Of a stretch of DNA of 64,000 nucleotides, positions 16,953-28,334 are shown piece by piece. This stretch comes from Hufsiella ginkgonis (GTDB taxonomy: Bacteria; Bacteroidota; Bacteroidia; Sphingobacteriales; Sphingobacteriaceae). Under the pieces are notes generated by a model. It saw only the letters and a list, made by a program, of their open reading frames with translations. It did no database searches and had not been told where the DNA came from. Made by a program: the position numbers and the translations under genes. Numbering within the stretch: the first letter of the stretch is position 1; each line of letters opens with the position of its first letter. The stretch is from assembly GCF_009834915.1 (NCBI RefSeq), contig NZ_WVHS01000001.1, forward strand, positions 186,001 to 250,000, read 5' to 3'.

Positions 16953-19625
16953 CTACCGCCGGTTATCGGGCCCGTTATTATTCCCGGCATTACCGCCGCC
17001 AAACTTTCGCACCCGCATGCTGAACGACAACAAGAAGTAACGTGCCAGCCGATTGGTCTGGCGGTCGACGATCTCGTTGTCGTACACGTCGCGCGAAATG
17101 CCCGAATTCTGGTTGAGCAGGTCGAATGCCTGGAAGCGCAGGTTGCCGGTTTTTCCCTTCAGGAAACGTTGCTCCAGGAAAACGCTCAGCAAGGTAGGGT
17201 TGGCGTTATTGGAGGCGCTAAAACCACGGTTCACCACCTGCGACAGTTCATAACCGAGGCTTAGGTCTTTAAAGAAATAGTTCCGGCCGTTTAAGGAAAG
17301 GGAGTAGCGGTCCGTTTTACGGGCGGCGCTGGATGCCAGCGAATAATTGGTCCTGTTATTTGAATAGGCCGTATTCAGTTCCGCGTCGATCACATCCTTC
17401 AGGAAAATCCGGAACTTCACGCCCTGGTCGATGATGAGATTTTTGGCAACGTTACGTTCCATATTGGTGAACGCGATGTTGTTAATAAATGCGGAGCCTC
17501 CATAATAAGTAAGAATGTATTTACGCTCCGCAAAAGGCTTGGCTATTTCGTAGTTGCCGCGGATATTGTAAAAGCCGTTGGTGTTTACATAACTGGTTAC
17601 CTGCTTAATCGCATCGGGAAGCATCATCTTGGTGGTCACGATCCGGTTATTGGTCCGCGAATAAGAAATATTGGTAAACATGTTATAGCCCGATGTCCAA
17701 TCAGACTGGTTATAATCGATATTAAAACCATGGGTATAATCCGGCTTCAGGTCAGGGTTACCGGCAATGGTGTTCTGCAGGTTAGAATTATCGGTGATTG
17801 GCTGCAGCTGGTTAAAGGTTGGCTGGTTGCTCCGGCCATTGTAGTTAAACGTTAAGGTTTTTTGCTTGGTAAAACGATATACGAACCTGGCTGAAGGGAT
17901 CCACACCAATGTTTCCTTATGCGTGTTGATATCGCGGGTGATATCCTGGCCCTTTAATACAGCAGGCTGTACGTTCATGCCCATCATGTAGTTAAACTTA
18001 GGTTTTACGTACCGGTAGTTGATACCCACCCGGTGGGTAACGAATTGGTACTCGTAGTTGTTGCTTAACATGGTGTTAAACACCTCTTTCCCGGTAACAG
18101 GGTCCACATCCCGGGTATCGCGGCCGGTTTCGGTAGATTGCGAATTATAATTATAGGTAATGTCCGCATAAGCATATTTGTTAAGCGGCTCCGTAAGCGT
18201 CATGTTAGATCCTGCGCGTTTGCCATAAGTATCGTACGCCGTTAGCTGGAACTGTTTCACATAGGTAATGTTACCCAGCGAATCGGTATTGGCATAGTCG
18301 TTACGTGCGTCACGGTCGTTGTCGTTATCAGAGAAGTTCACATTTGCGGAGATGTTAAAATTACGTCCGTGTTTTTTGAACTTGTGATTAAAGAAAACAT
18401 TCATGCCGATACTGGCTGTGGCGTTATCGTTAGAGGAGATGTTATCTCTCACCGATCCTGTTTTCTTTATCTGGGTAACCGTATTACCACGACCGTTGAA
18501 ACTGGTCGAGTTAAATGCAATGTCGGGAGAGATCTTGAGGTAGTTCGCCGTATCTATCTTATACTCGAGGTTGCTCCAGAACTGGTTATTCATGCTTTTA
18601 TTGGTATTGTTGCTCGACTGGTTATCGTACCTCGTAAAAGTCTGGTAGTTATTCTGCTTAAAAATAGTGCTGATCGCATTGTTATCGCGGCTATTAAAGT
18701 TATACCCGGCATCCAGCGAGAGCTTCTTATTAAAATCATTGCGATAGCTGAACGCGGCCGCTTTCGTATCCGTGATGCCGTCGCCTCCGCCCCCGCGGAT
18801 ATTGGTATTGTTCATAGAACCGTCGAACGAAAGCATACGGTCTCCTTTAAACGTACTTCCTTTCAGGTTGGTGATAAATCGGTTTTCGTTGCCGATACCG
18901 CCGGTTGCGCGACCGAAGTAGCCTTTCTTTTTATCCTCCTGGATGTTGATGTTCAGGACCTTTTGGGGCTCCCCTACTTTTACACCGGTCAGCTTGGCCT
19001 GGTCGCCGAAGTCGTCGATCACCTGCAGGTTTTTTACGATATCTGCCGGCAGGTTCTGGATAGCGGTGGCTACGTCGGTCCCAAAGAAATCCTTCCCGTT
19101 CACCCGGATCTTGGTGATCGGCTTTCCATTGGCCATCACGTTTCCATCCTTATCCACGGTAACCCCAGGGAGCTTCTTGATCACTTCCTCTACCGCATCC
19201 CCATCGCGCACCGGGTACGCCGCCGCGCTGTATTCTATGGTATCCTCTTTCACCCGAACAGGGGTTACAGAAGTGATGCTGATCTCGGCCAGGCTATTCG
19301 AGGAGGTTTTAAGGCGAATGGTATCAATGATCACCGGTTTACCGGAAGCATCCGGTATAATGCGCTTCTTATAAGTGTCGTACCCGATATAGCTGGCTGT
19401 AATAGTAAATTGCGGGAACTTTACGTTGTTAAAGACGAAGCCGCCATTGATGTCGGAAGCCGCCCTGACGCTGTCTGTTGCCGTCGACAACTTTACGAGG
19501 GCGCCTATCAGCGGTACACCTGCGGAATCAACCAGCGTGCCCTTGACCACGCGAAGCTGCTGTGCATATCCCGGCATGGATACAAACAGTGTGATAATAA
19601 ATATCCACAGGTGGAGTTTCTTCAT
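16953..19625 (-). CDS. Outer-membrane beta-barrel protein with CarboxypepD-like and plug domains
   Basis: A signal peptide (MKKLHLWIFIITLFVSMPGYAQ) leads 890 residues. Residues about 25-110 form a carboxypeptidase-regulatory-like Ig fold (VVKGTLVDSAGVPLIGALVKL). A TonB-plug-like domain follows (VEEVIKKLPGVTVDKDGNVMANGKPI, IRVNGKDFFG, IDDFGDQAKLTG), and the rest is a Tyr/Asn-rich beta barrel ending RVRKFGGGN. It is the TonB-receptor-like family with the OMP beta-brl_3 barrel, common in Bacteroidota. No SusD partner or regulator is adjacent, so it is not a polysaccharide-utilisation locus. The ligand cannot be told. The C-terminus (GGGNAGNNNGPDNRR) is an unusual polar extension after the last barrel strand. 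Confidence 0.87.
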   Translation of the reverse strand: MKKLHLWIFIITLFVSMPGYAQQLRVVKGTLVDSAGVPLIGALVKLSTATDSVRAASDINGGFVFNNVKFPQFTITASYIGYDTYKKRIIPDASGKPVIIDTIRLKTSSNSLAEISITSVTPVRVKEDTIEYSAAAYPVRDGDAVEEVIKKLPGVTVDKDGNVMANGKPITKIRVNGKDFFGTDVATAIQNLPADIVKNLQVIDDFGDQAKLTGVKVGEPQKVLNINIQEDKKKGYFGRATGGIGNENRFITNLKGSTFKGDRMLSFDGSMNNTNIRGGGGDGITDTKAAAFSYRNDFNKKLSLDAGYNFNSRDNNAISTIFKQNNYQTFTRYDNQSSNNTNKSMNNQFWSNLEYKIDTANYLKISPDIAFNSTSFNGRGNTVTQIKKTGSVRDNISSNDNATASIGMNVFFNHKFKKHGRNFNISANVNFSDNDNDRDARNDYANTDSLGNITYVKQFQLTAYDTYGKRAGSNMTLTEPLNKYAYADITYNYNSQSTETGRDTRDVDPVTGKEVFNTMLSNNYEYQFVTHRVGINYRYVKPKFNYMMGMNVQPAVLKGQDITRDINTHKETLVWIPSARFVYRFTKQKTLTFNYNGRSNQPTFNQLQPITDNSNLQNTIAGNPDLKPDYTHGFNIDYNQSDWTSGYNMFTNISYSRTNNRIVTTKMMLPDAIKQVTSYVNTNGFYNIRGNYEIAKPFAERKYILTYYGGSAFINNIAFTNMERNVAKNLIIDQGVKFRIFLKDVIDAELNTAYSNNRTNYSLASSAARKTDRYSLSLNGRNYFFKDLSLGYELSQVVNRGFSASNNANPTLLSVFLEQRFLKGKTGNLRFQAFDLLNQNSGISRDVYDNEIVDRQTNRLARYFLLSFSMRVRKFGGGNAGNNNGPDNRR

Positions 19626-19646
19626 AAAGCAGTAGTCATAGCTTCA

Positions 19647-19654
19647 CAAATTTA
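19647..19654 (-). promoter_or_regulatory. Candidate -7 box of the outer-membrane receptor gene
   Basis: TAAATTTG on the minus strand matches TAnnTTTG, with a TTG about 17 bp upstream, shorter than ideal. The ATG at 19625 lies 21 bases downstream. Confidence 0.4.
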
Positions 19655-19850
19655 ACCAATACAGCATAGTTCAAACCGGGGTAATTAAGATGTTACACCC
19701 TAATTGGCGTCTAAAATGTCATGCTTAGCAAAAAATAGCATCTTTTATTGAAAATTATGAAATAACCACATATAAAGCAGATACTATGGTATATGAAGCG
19801 CTTCACGTGGCTGGTATGGAATTTGAGCTGGTTTACCATCAAACTACCGT

Positions 19851-20360
19851 ATGAAAGCATTAAAGAAATATTCCGGGTTATTAATCATCGCAGCGATGGT
19901 TGCCTGCATTTCGCCTTCCTTTGCCCAGGATAAGCGTGAAGTAAAAGAAATTGAAAAAGAGGCCCAGGTGAAAAAATGGCTCGATACCAGGAAGTACACC
20001 TTTAAGCCGACATCCATGCATCCTGCCAGGTATGGTTATGGGAATAACTGGACCATGACTTCGGATTATAGCCTCGACGTACGAACCGATACCGTATCCT
20101 CGTACCTGCCGTTTTTCGGCCGCGCTTATACTGCCGTGATGGGCGGGGACGACCAGGGGATCAAGTTCGTCTCTTCAAACGTGGATTATACGGCTAAAGA
20201 ATCAAAAAAGAATCGCTGGGACATCACCATCAAACCAAAGAACAGCCAGAGCGTTTCGTCGATGATCCTGCGTGTGTTTGCCAATGGCGAAGCTTCGCTG
20301 TCGGTAAACAGCAATAACAGGGAATCGATCTCGTTTCAGGGGTATATTACCGGGAAGTAA
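19851..20360 (+). CDS. DUF4251 family exported protein
   Basis: The 169-residue protein has a signal peptide (MKALKKYSGLLIIAAMVACISPSFAQ). A Lys/Glu-rich helix is followed by the DUF4251 pattern: YTFKPTSMHPARYG, the SDYSLDVRTDTVSSYLPFFGRAY block, and beta strands ending SISFQGYITGK. This family is largely restricted to Bacteroidota and has no established function. It is divergent from the outer-membrane receptor gene and convergent with tyrS, whose stop codon is 3 bases away. A GAAGCGCTTC palindrome at 19795-19804 could be an operator, but nothing else supports that. Confidence 0.88.
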   Translation: MKALKKYSGLLIIAAMVACISPSFAQDKREVKEIEKEAQVKKWLDTRKYTFKPTSMHPARYGYGNNWTMTSDYSLDVRTDTVSSYLPFFGRAYTAVMGGDDQGIKFVSSNVDYTAKESKKNRWDITIKPKNSQSVSSMILRVFANGEASLSVNSNNRESISFQGYITGK

Positions 20361-20363
20361 CGC

Positions 20364-21647
20364 TTAACCGACAAAAATCAGGAAATAGTTCTTCTTGCCT
20401 TTTTGTGCTACCAGGTACTTATTATTCACCAGGTGTGCGGCAGTTAACAACCGGGCGGGATCTGCGATCTTCTCCCTGTTCACGGCAACGCCTCCACCAG
20501 CGATCATTTTCTTCGCTTCGCTTTTGGATGCGAATACAGGTACCTTTTCTCCTAGCAGGTCAGTAATGCTGATACCGCTTTCGAGCACTTCCATCGCGAT
20601 GGGGTATGCTGGAACACCTTCAAATACGTCAAGTACCTGTTCATGGTTCAGTTGGCTTAAAAAGTCAGTTGAGCCATTATTAAAAAGGAACTCGGTGGTG
20701 CGTAAGGCGGTTTGCAGCGCTTCTCCTGAATGTACCAGTACAGTGAGCTCTTCCGCCAGTGCTTTTTGCATCAGGCGAAGGTGAGGCGCCTCATCATGTT
20801 GTTTTTCCAGCTCAATGATGGCTTCGTGTGTTCTGAAGGAAAAGATCCGGGTCCAGTTCTTCGCGTCTTCGTCTGTGGCATTCAGCCAGAACTGGTAGAA
20901 TTTGAACGGCGACGTTTTCGCAGGGTCCAGCCAGATATTACCGCCTTCGGTTTTACCGAACTTAGTGCCATCCGCTTTTTTGATGAGCTGGGTAGTAAGC
21001 GCATAAGCGGTACCGGCGCCTTTCCTGCGCACCAGTTCTGTACCGGTAACGATGTTTCCCCACTGGTCTGAGCCTCCCATCTGCAGCAGGCAGTTTTTAT
21101 TTTTCCATAACCAGTAAAAGTCGTATCCCTGGATCAGCTGGTAGCTAAACTCGGTGAACGACATGCCTGTATCACCTTCAATCCGCTTTTTTACGGAGTC
21201 TTTGGCCATCATATAATTTACGGTGATGTGTTTTCCCGCATCCCGGATAAAGTCGAGAAAGCTGAAAGTCCTGAACCAATCGTAATTATTCACGATTTCG
21301 GCGCTCGATGCGCCCCTATCGAAATCGAGGAATTTTTCCAGTTGCGCACGGATCCCGGCGAGGTTATGATCGAGTACTTCTTCTGAAAGCAGGTTTCTTT
21401 CGGCAGATTTCCCCGAAGGGTCGCCCACCATACCGGTAGCGCCGCCCACCAGCGCGATCGGTTTATGACCAGCCTGCTGGAACCTCACCAGGGTGAGGAT
21501 CTGTGCCAGGCTGCCTACATGCAGCGAATCGGCGGTGGGATCAAACCCTATATAGCCCGAAACCATACCTTTGGCCAGTTCTTCTTCCGTTCCCGGCATG
21601 ATGTCGTGCAGCATGCCTCTCCACCGTAGTTCTTCTACAAAGTTCAT
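20364..21647 (-). CDS. tyrS: Tyrosyl-tRNA synthetase
   Basis: The enzyme charges tRNA-Tyr. I place the start at the ATG 21647 (MNFVEELRWRGMLHDIMPG) and not at a codon 30 bases upstream, because the family begins here; this gives 427 residues. The class I signature is HVGS (43-46), the tyrosine/ATP region QMGGSDQWGN (189-198), and the KMSKS equivalent is KFGKT (229-233), as in the bacterial TyrRS type. The C-terminal S4 RNA-binding domain holds KMIAGGGVAVN. A -7 box lies about 48 bases upstream. Confidence 0.98.
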   Translation of the reverse strand: MNFVEELRWRGMLHDIMPGTEEELAKGMVSGYIGFDPTADSLHVGSLAQILTLVRFQQAGHKPIALVGGATGMVGDPSGKSAERNLLSEEVLDHNLAGIRAQLEKFLDFDRGASSAEIVNNYDWFRTFSFLDFIRDAGKHITVNYMMAKDSVKKRIEGDTGMSFTEFSYQLIQGYDFYWLWKNKNCLLQMGGSDQWGNIVTGTELVRRKGAGTAYALTTQLIKKADGTKFGKTEGGNIWLDPAKTSPFKFYQFWLNATDEDAKNWTRIFSFRTHEAIIELEKQHDEAPHLRLMQKALAEELTVLVHSGEALQTALRTTEFLFNNGSTDFLSQLNHEQVLDVFEGVPAYPIAMEVLESGISITDLLGEKVPVFASKSEAKKMIAGGGVAVNREKIADPARLLTAAHLVNNKYLVAQKGKKNYFLIFVG

Positions 21648-21694
21648 GTATATCGTGTTGAAAAGCTCTCCGGGCAAATCCCGGAAATGGAGTG

Positions 21695-21702
21695 CAAATA
21701 TA
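21695..21702 (-). promoter_or_regulatory. -7 box of the tyrS promoter
   Basis: TATATTTG on the minus strand is a perfect TAnnTTTG. The -33 position has no clean TTG. The predicted leader is about 40 nt. Confidence 0.55.
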
Positions 21703-21744
21703 GAAGAAAAACAAACCGCTTCCGTCCTTATACGTTAGGTATCT

Positions 21745-22329
21745 ATGGCAATTATCCGTCTTCATTCCCGCAAAACGCTTTCGAACGAAAGGTACCCGTT
21801 AGAAACGATCGAATGTGAATACAATACAAAAGACGGGCGTACCGTACAAAAAACGGTGGAAGTTTACCAGCGGCCATCGGCTTGTGCCATCCTGCTTTAC
21901 AATCCCGAACAAAAAACCGTGGTCCTTTCGGAACAGGTCAGAATCGCCACCTGGTGTAACGGAAACCCTGGCGGTTCGGTCATCGAGGCTTGTGCAGGGC
22001 TGATCGACGAAGGGGAAACACCCGAAGAAGCCGTCATCCGCGAAGTGGAAGAAGAACTTGGCTACCGGATCGGGGAAGTGGAGGAGATCGGTAAAGCTTA
22101 TTCTTCCCCGGGCGGCAACTCGGAACTCATCTACTATTTTCTCGGCAAATATTCACCCGGGCAAAAGGTAAGCGCGGGTGGCGGTGCAGAGGGTGAAGAA
22201 GAAAATATCACTATCCTGGAATGGTCGTACCAGGAGGCTATCGGTAAATTAAAGAGCGGCGAAATACAAGACGCGAAAACCATCATACTGCTCCAATATG
22301 CAATGCTAAACGAAATAATATCCGCTTAG
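21745..22329 (+). CDS. Nudix hydrolase (NudK/ADP-sugar pyrophosphatase-like)
   Basis: This 194-residue enzyme has a full Nudix box at residues 85-107: GLIDEG-E-TPEEAVI-REVEEE-L-GY, matching GX5EX7REUXEEXGU. The upstream beta-rich region (EYNTKDGRTVQKTVEVYQRPSACAILLYN) and SSPGGNSELIYYFLG are typical of the NudK/AdpP group, which hydrolyse nucleoside-diphosphate sugars. The exact substrate is not determinable. It is divergent from tyrS, with 97 bp between the start codons. Confidence 0.88.
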   Translation: MAIIRLHSRKTLSNERYPLETIECEYNTKDGRTVQKTVEVYQRPSACAILLYNPEQKTVVLSEQVRIATWCNGNPGGSVIEACAGLIDEGETPEEAVIREVEEELGYRIGEVEEIGKAYSSPGGNSELIYYFLGKYSPGQKVSAGGGAEGEEENITILEWSYQEAIGKLKSGEIQDAKTIILLQYAMLNEIISA

Positions 22330-22384
22330 TTAACTGTCGGCTAACAGTTTCTTCTTATATTGTTGCAGCCGCTACCGTTAATCT

Positions 22385-23068
22385 ATGAATTTTTTATCGC
22401 ATTACTATTTCGACAGGCATGCTACAGACCCGAACCTGGTGCTGGGCACCATCCTGCCCGACCTGGTAAAGAACGCGGATAAAACATGGCACCTGCATCC
22501 CGCGAGGTACGCCAAGCAGCTCGTTAACAATGCAGCGTCTACCAGTTTGCTGTACGGGTGGAACCGCCACCTGGAGATCGATAAGCATTTCCATTCCTCC
22601 GCCTTTTTTTCAAATCATACTGCCGAAATCCGCACGAAGATCTCCCCGGTACTGGATAATTCACCCGTACGTCCGTCGTTCCTCGCGCATATTTCTTTAG
22701 AGCTTATGCTCGATAGCCTGCTGATCACCGGTAAACTGGTGGATCCCGACGCCTTTTACGTTCATTTGCGGCAGGTCGACCATAACGGCCTTGATCGTTT
22801 CCTGGCCATCAACGGCATAACCGAACGCGGTATTTTCTTCCGCTTCCTGCAGGAATTTATCCAGGCGAAGTACCTGCATAGCTACCAGGATCCGTCGAAC
22901 ATCATTTACGCCCTCAACCGGATATGCCAGCGGTTGTGGATCGATCCGCTAAGCGAGACACAGAAACTACAGCTCACGGCTGTGCTCACCGATTACCTCG
23001 ATAAGTTGGGAGAAAATTTTATGGAGATTTTTTTCCGGATCGAAACGCTGATGAAGGGTGATAAATAG
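22385..23068 (+). CDS. Acyl carrier protein phosphodiesterase-like protein (DUF479/AcpH family)
   Basis: The 227-residue protein begins MNFLSHYYFDR and continues NLVLGTILPDLVKNADK, matching the AcpH/DUF479 opening (MNFLAH..., then GN.lgDfvk). His/Asp residues that could bind metal are visible (LEIDKHFHSS, FLAHISLELMLDSLL). E. coli AcpH removes the 4'-phosphopantetheine arm from ACP and has an HD-like fold. Here the similarity is moderate and the chain is longer, so activity on ACP is inferred. It is 55 bp after the Nudix gene and may be co-transcribed. Confidence 0.65.
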   Translation: MNFLSHYYFDRHATDPNLVLGTILPDLVKNADKTWHLHPARYAKQLVNNAASTSLLYGWNRHLEIDKHFHSSAFFSNHTAEIRTKISPVLDNSPVRPSFLAHISLELMLDSLLITGKLVDPDAFYVHLRQVDHNGLDRFLAINGITERGIFFRFLQEFIQAKYLHSYQDPSNIIYALNRICQRLWIDPLSETQKLQLTAVLTDYLDKLGENFMEIFFRIETLMKGDK

Positions 23069-23074
23069 CGTTCG

Positions 23075-23692
23075 TTAAAAGTATGTATACCTGATCTTGA
23101 TCACCACTTTCTTCACATTTTCGTTTCCGTTCACTTTAATGCTTGGCCGGTGACCATCAGCAGGAAAAAAGAGATAATAGGTACCAGGCTCTGCGATGTA
23201 AGATTTGCCTTCACCCGAGTAGTTGGCGACATCCCGGGCATCCGAATAAGGCTGGGTAACTTTCAGCTTCGAGATATCCGAAACCACGATCTGTTCTTTA
23301 CCGGCGGCCACATATTGCAGGTCGATAAACTTACGATGCGATTCCCAGCCTGTTTTATCGAAATCCTTCCCGGGAGCTTCGGTTACCGAAACGTATACGC
23401 TGTCACCGGCGATAAGGGTCTTGCCGTTGGGATGCGTGGGCAGATCGTGTGTTTTGAGGTAGGCAAACGATTTATCCCACCATTCCTTGTTTTTATGATA
23501 TTGCCGGTAAAATTCGCGCTTATTTACATCGCCATACACATTTAAGGATAATCCGCCGGCCCATTCCCGTGCGTTGAACCATTTTTCTACCGCATCGTCA
23601 GAAACGCCGGAGGTGTTCCGGGAAGCGGCGCAGGCAGTGAAAAAAACGGCTATCAACAAAAATAACGTGTTCCTTAAAAGCGAAGATCTCAT
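23075..23692 (-). CDS. YhcH/YjgK/YiaL family lipoprotein
   Basis: The 205-residue protein starts with a lipoprotein signal (MRSSLLRNTLFLLIAVFFTAC; lipobox FTAC, Cys21), so it is probably anchored in a membrane. The remainder is the YhcH/EbgC cupin-like domain: ESHRKFIDLQYVAAGKEQIVV, then YYLFFPADGHRPSIKVNG and VKKVVIKIRY. The His/Glu residues in WESHRK and DGHRP are candidate metal ligands. Family members are linked to sugar metabolism (for example sialic acid and EbgC), but most are cytosolic; a lipidated version is less common. It is convergent with the gene at 22385-23068. Confidence 0.85.
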   Translation of the reverse strand: MRSSLLRNTLFLLIAVFFTACAASRNTSGVSDDAVEKWFNAREWAGGLSLNVYGDVNKREFYRQYHKNKEWWDKSFAYLKTHDLPTHPNGKTLIAGDSVYVSVTEAPGKDFDKTGWESHRKFIDLQYVAAGKEQIVVSDISKLKVTQPYSDARDVANYSGEGKSYIAEPGTYYLFFPADGHRPSIKVNGNENVKKVVIKIRYTYF

Positions 23693-23731
23693 GAATAATT
23701 GATTAATGCGTAAATATAACCAAACTGTTAA

Positions 23732-26676
<2,945 letters not shown>

Positions 26677-26714
26677 AAAGTACAACGCTAACGTCCTGCG
26701 TAAACGTAAAAGAA

Positions 26715-26746
26715 AAGCCCTGCAGCGTAACGGCGTGCATGGGCTT
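26715..26746. terminator. Hairpin between convergent dapA and histone-like gene
   Basis: AAGCCC-TGCA pairs with TGCA-T-GGGCTT (one bulged T). On the minus strand the stem is followed by TTTTCTTTT, so it probably ends the histone-like transcript. On the plus strand the T tract is poor. Confidence 0.45.
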
Positions 26747-26782
26747 TCAATGTCTTTCGGTTCTTAAAAGGAATTTCGATCG

Positions 26783-26968
26783 CTATTTAGTGTTCTTCGC
26801 ATCCTGGATTTCTAGCCGCACTTCTTGCGCCAGGTTTTTGATGTCCTGCAAGCCTTTTCTTACCCTTGTTCCAGCGGCGCTGTTGCCTTTATTATAAAAC
26901 TTGTCTGCGTCTGCCTCTAAACCTGCGATCAGGCTTTTTAACTCATTGAATTTTTCAATTTTTGCCAT
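26783..26968 (-). CDS. Histone H1-like protein (Hc1 family)
   Basis: This 61-residue Lys/Ala-rich helical protein (MAKIEKFNELKSLIAGLEAD, then KFYNKGNSAAGTRVRKGLQDIK) matches the small Hc1-like proteins found in nearly all Bacteroidota and named after chlamydial Hc1. They are assumed to bind and compact DNA. An AGGAG motif at 26980-26976 lies 7 bases before the ATG, a textbook Shine-Dalgarno position that is rare in this phylum and may mark high or regulated translation. Confidence 0.9.
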   Translation of the reverse strand: MAKIEKFNELKSLIAGLEADADKFYNKGNSAAGTRVRKGLQDIKNLAQEVRLEIQDAKNTK

Positions 26969-27042
26969 TTTTTTACTCCTTTATTTTAGTTTTTGTTAGC
27001 CAATAGCTAATGTAAACGCTTTTTCCCTAAAAAAAAATACTT

Positions 27043-28305
27043 TTATACGAATGTAGCCTGCTGTTTTTTATAAAACCCGCTTTCCAGCTTTTCGGCCACC
27101 TCCGAGAATGCGTCAAGGGTAAGCTGCACATCATCGAGGGTATGTAAAGCGGTGGGGATGATCCTTAATTCGATTAAGCCCTTAGGAATGACCGGGTACA
27201 CCACGATCGAACAAAAGATGCCATAGTTCTCCCGCAGGTCCATGGTTAACGCGGTAGCTTCCGTAAGCTCTCCTTTCAGGAACACAGGCGTCACCATGGT
27301 ATTGGTTACCCCGAGGTCGAATCCCCGTTCGCGAAGCCCGTTTTGCAGCGCCATTGCCACCGTCCATAATTTCTCGCGCAGCTCCGGGCGGGTAATCACC
27401 AGCTCCAGGCGTTTCTTCAGGCCCATCACCATCGGCATAGGCAGCGCTTTCGCGAAAGTTTGCGAACGCATATTATAGCGCAGGTAATTAACGATCTCTT
27501 CCCCGGAGGCCACGAACGCGCCGATACCTGCCATCGATTTGGCAAATGTGCCGAAATAAAGGTCGATCTCGTCGATACAATCCTGTGCCTCGTGTGTTCC
27601 CGCGCCGGTTGGCCCCATGGTACCAAATCCGTGCGCATCGTCTACCAGTATCCTGAAGTTAAATTCAGATTTCAACGCGGCGATCTCTTTCAGCTTACCC
27701 TGCGCTCCCGACATGCCGAATACGCCTTCGGTGACCAGCAGGATGGCGCCCCCGGTTTGTTCCACCAGCTTGGTGGCACGTTCCAGCTGTTTCCTCGCGC
27801 TCTCCACATCATTGTGCTGGTAAACATACCGTTTGCCAAGGTGCAAACGCACCCCATCGATAATACAGGCATGTGATTCCGCATCATACACGATCACGTC
27901 ATTGCGGTCAACCAGCGCATCGATGATGGAAACCATTCCCTGGTAGCCGTAATTTAACAGGAAAGCATCGGGCTTACCCACAAATGCAGCCAAATCTTTC
28001 TCCAGCTTCTCATGATGAACGGAATTCCCCGACATCATCCGGGCACCCATCGGGTAAGCCATGCCGTAATCTTCGGCCCCCTTTGAATCAGCCTCCCGCA
28101 CTTCCGGGTGATTCGCCAATCCAAGGTAATTATTCAAGCTCCATACCAAATGATCTTTCCCGCGAAACTTCATATGCGGAGCGATCTCTCCTTCCAATCG
28201 CGGGAACGAAAAATAACCATGCGACCATTTCTGGTGCTGGCCTATCGGTCCCATGTGCCTTGAAATCTTCTCAAATAAATCCAAATCGTAAAACTTTAGT
28301 GGCAA
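27043..28305 (-). CDS. PLP-dependent alpha-oxoamine synthase family enzyme (acyl-CoA:amino acid condensing)
   Basis: The 420-residue fold-type I PLP enzyme resembles KBL, BioF and serine palmitoyltransferase: SLNNYLGLANHP, ESHACIIDG (H146 stacks on PLP), VDDAHGFGTMG (222-231) and the Schiff-base lysine K256 in YFGTFAKSMAG. These enzymes condense an amino acid with an acyl-CoA or acyl-ACP thioester. Which amino acid and acyl group are used here is not visible; sphingolipid or other aminolipid synthesis is possible. The frame opens with TTG (28305), and the next in-frame ATG is 17 codons later, inside conserved sequence. It begins 29 bp after the ftsZ stop codon, so it may be the last gene of the division operon. 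Confidence 0.85.
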   Translation of the reverse strand: MPLKFYDLDLFEKISRHMGPIGQHQKWSHGYFSFPRLEGEIAPHMKFRGKDHLVWSLNNYLGLANHPEVREADSKGAEDYGMAYPMGARMMSGNSVHHEKLEKDLAAFVGKPDAFLLNYGYQGMVSIIDALVDRNDVIVYDAESHACIIDGVRLHLGKRYVYQHNDVESARKQLERATKLVEQTGGAILLVTEGVFGMSGAQGKLKEIAALKSEFNFRILVDDAHGFGTMGPTGAGTHEAQDCIDEIDLYFGTFAKSMAGIGAFVASGEEIVNYLRYNMRSQTFAKALPMPMVMGLKKRLELVITRPELREKLWTVAMALQNGLRERGFDLGVTNTMVTPVFLKGELTEATALTMDLRENYGIFCSIVVYPVIPKGLIELRIIPTALHTLDDVQLTLDAFSEVAEKLESGFYKKQQATFV

Positions 28306-28334
28306 AAATAAGCCACAAATTTAATCAATTGTAT

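Noticed and set aside
18369-19655. 428-codon plus-strand frame opposite the outer-membrane receptor gene
   Set aside because: It is antisense to a gene with signal peptide, plug and barrel features; the long open frame is explained by codon bias.
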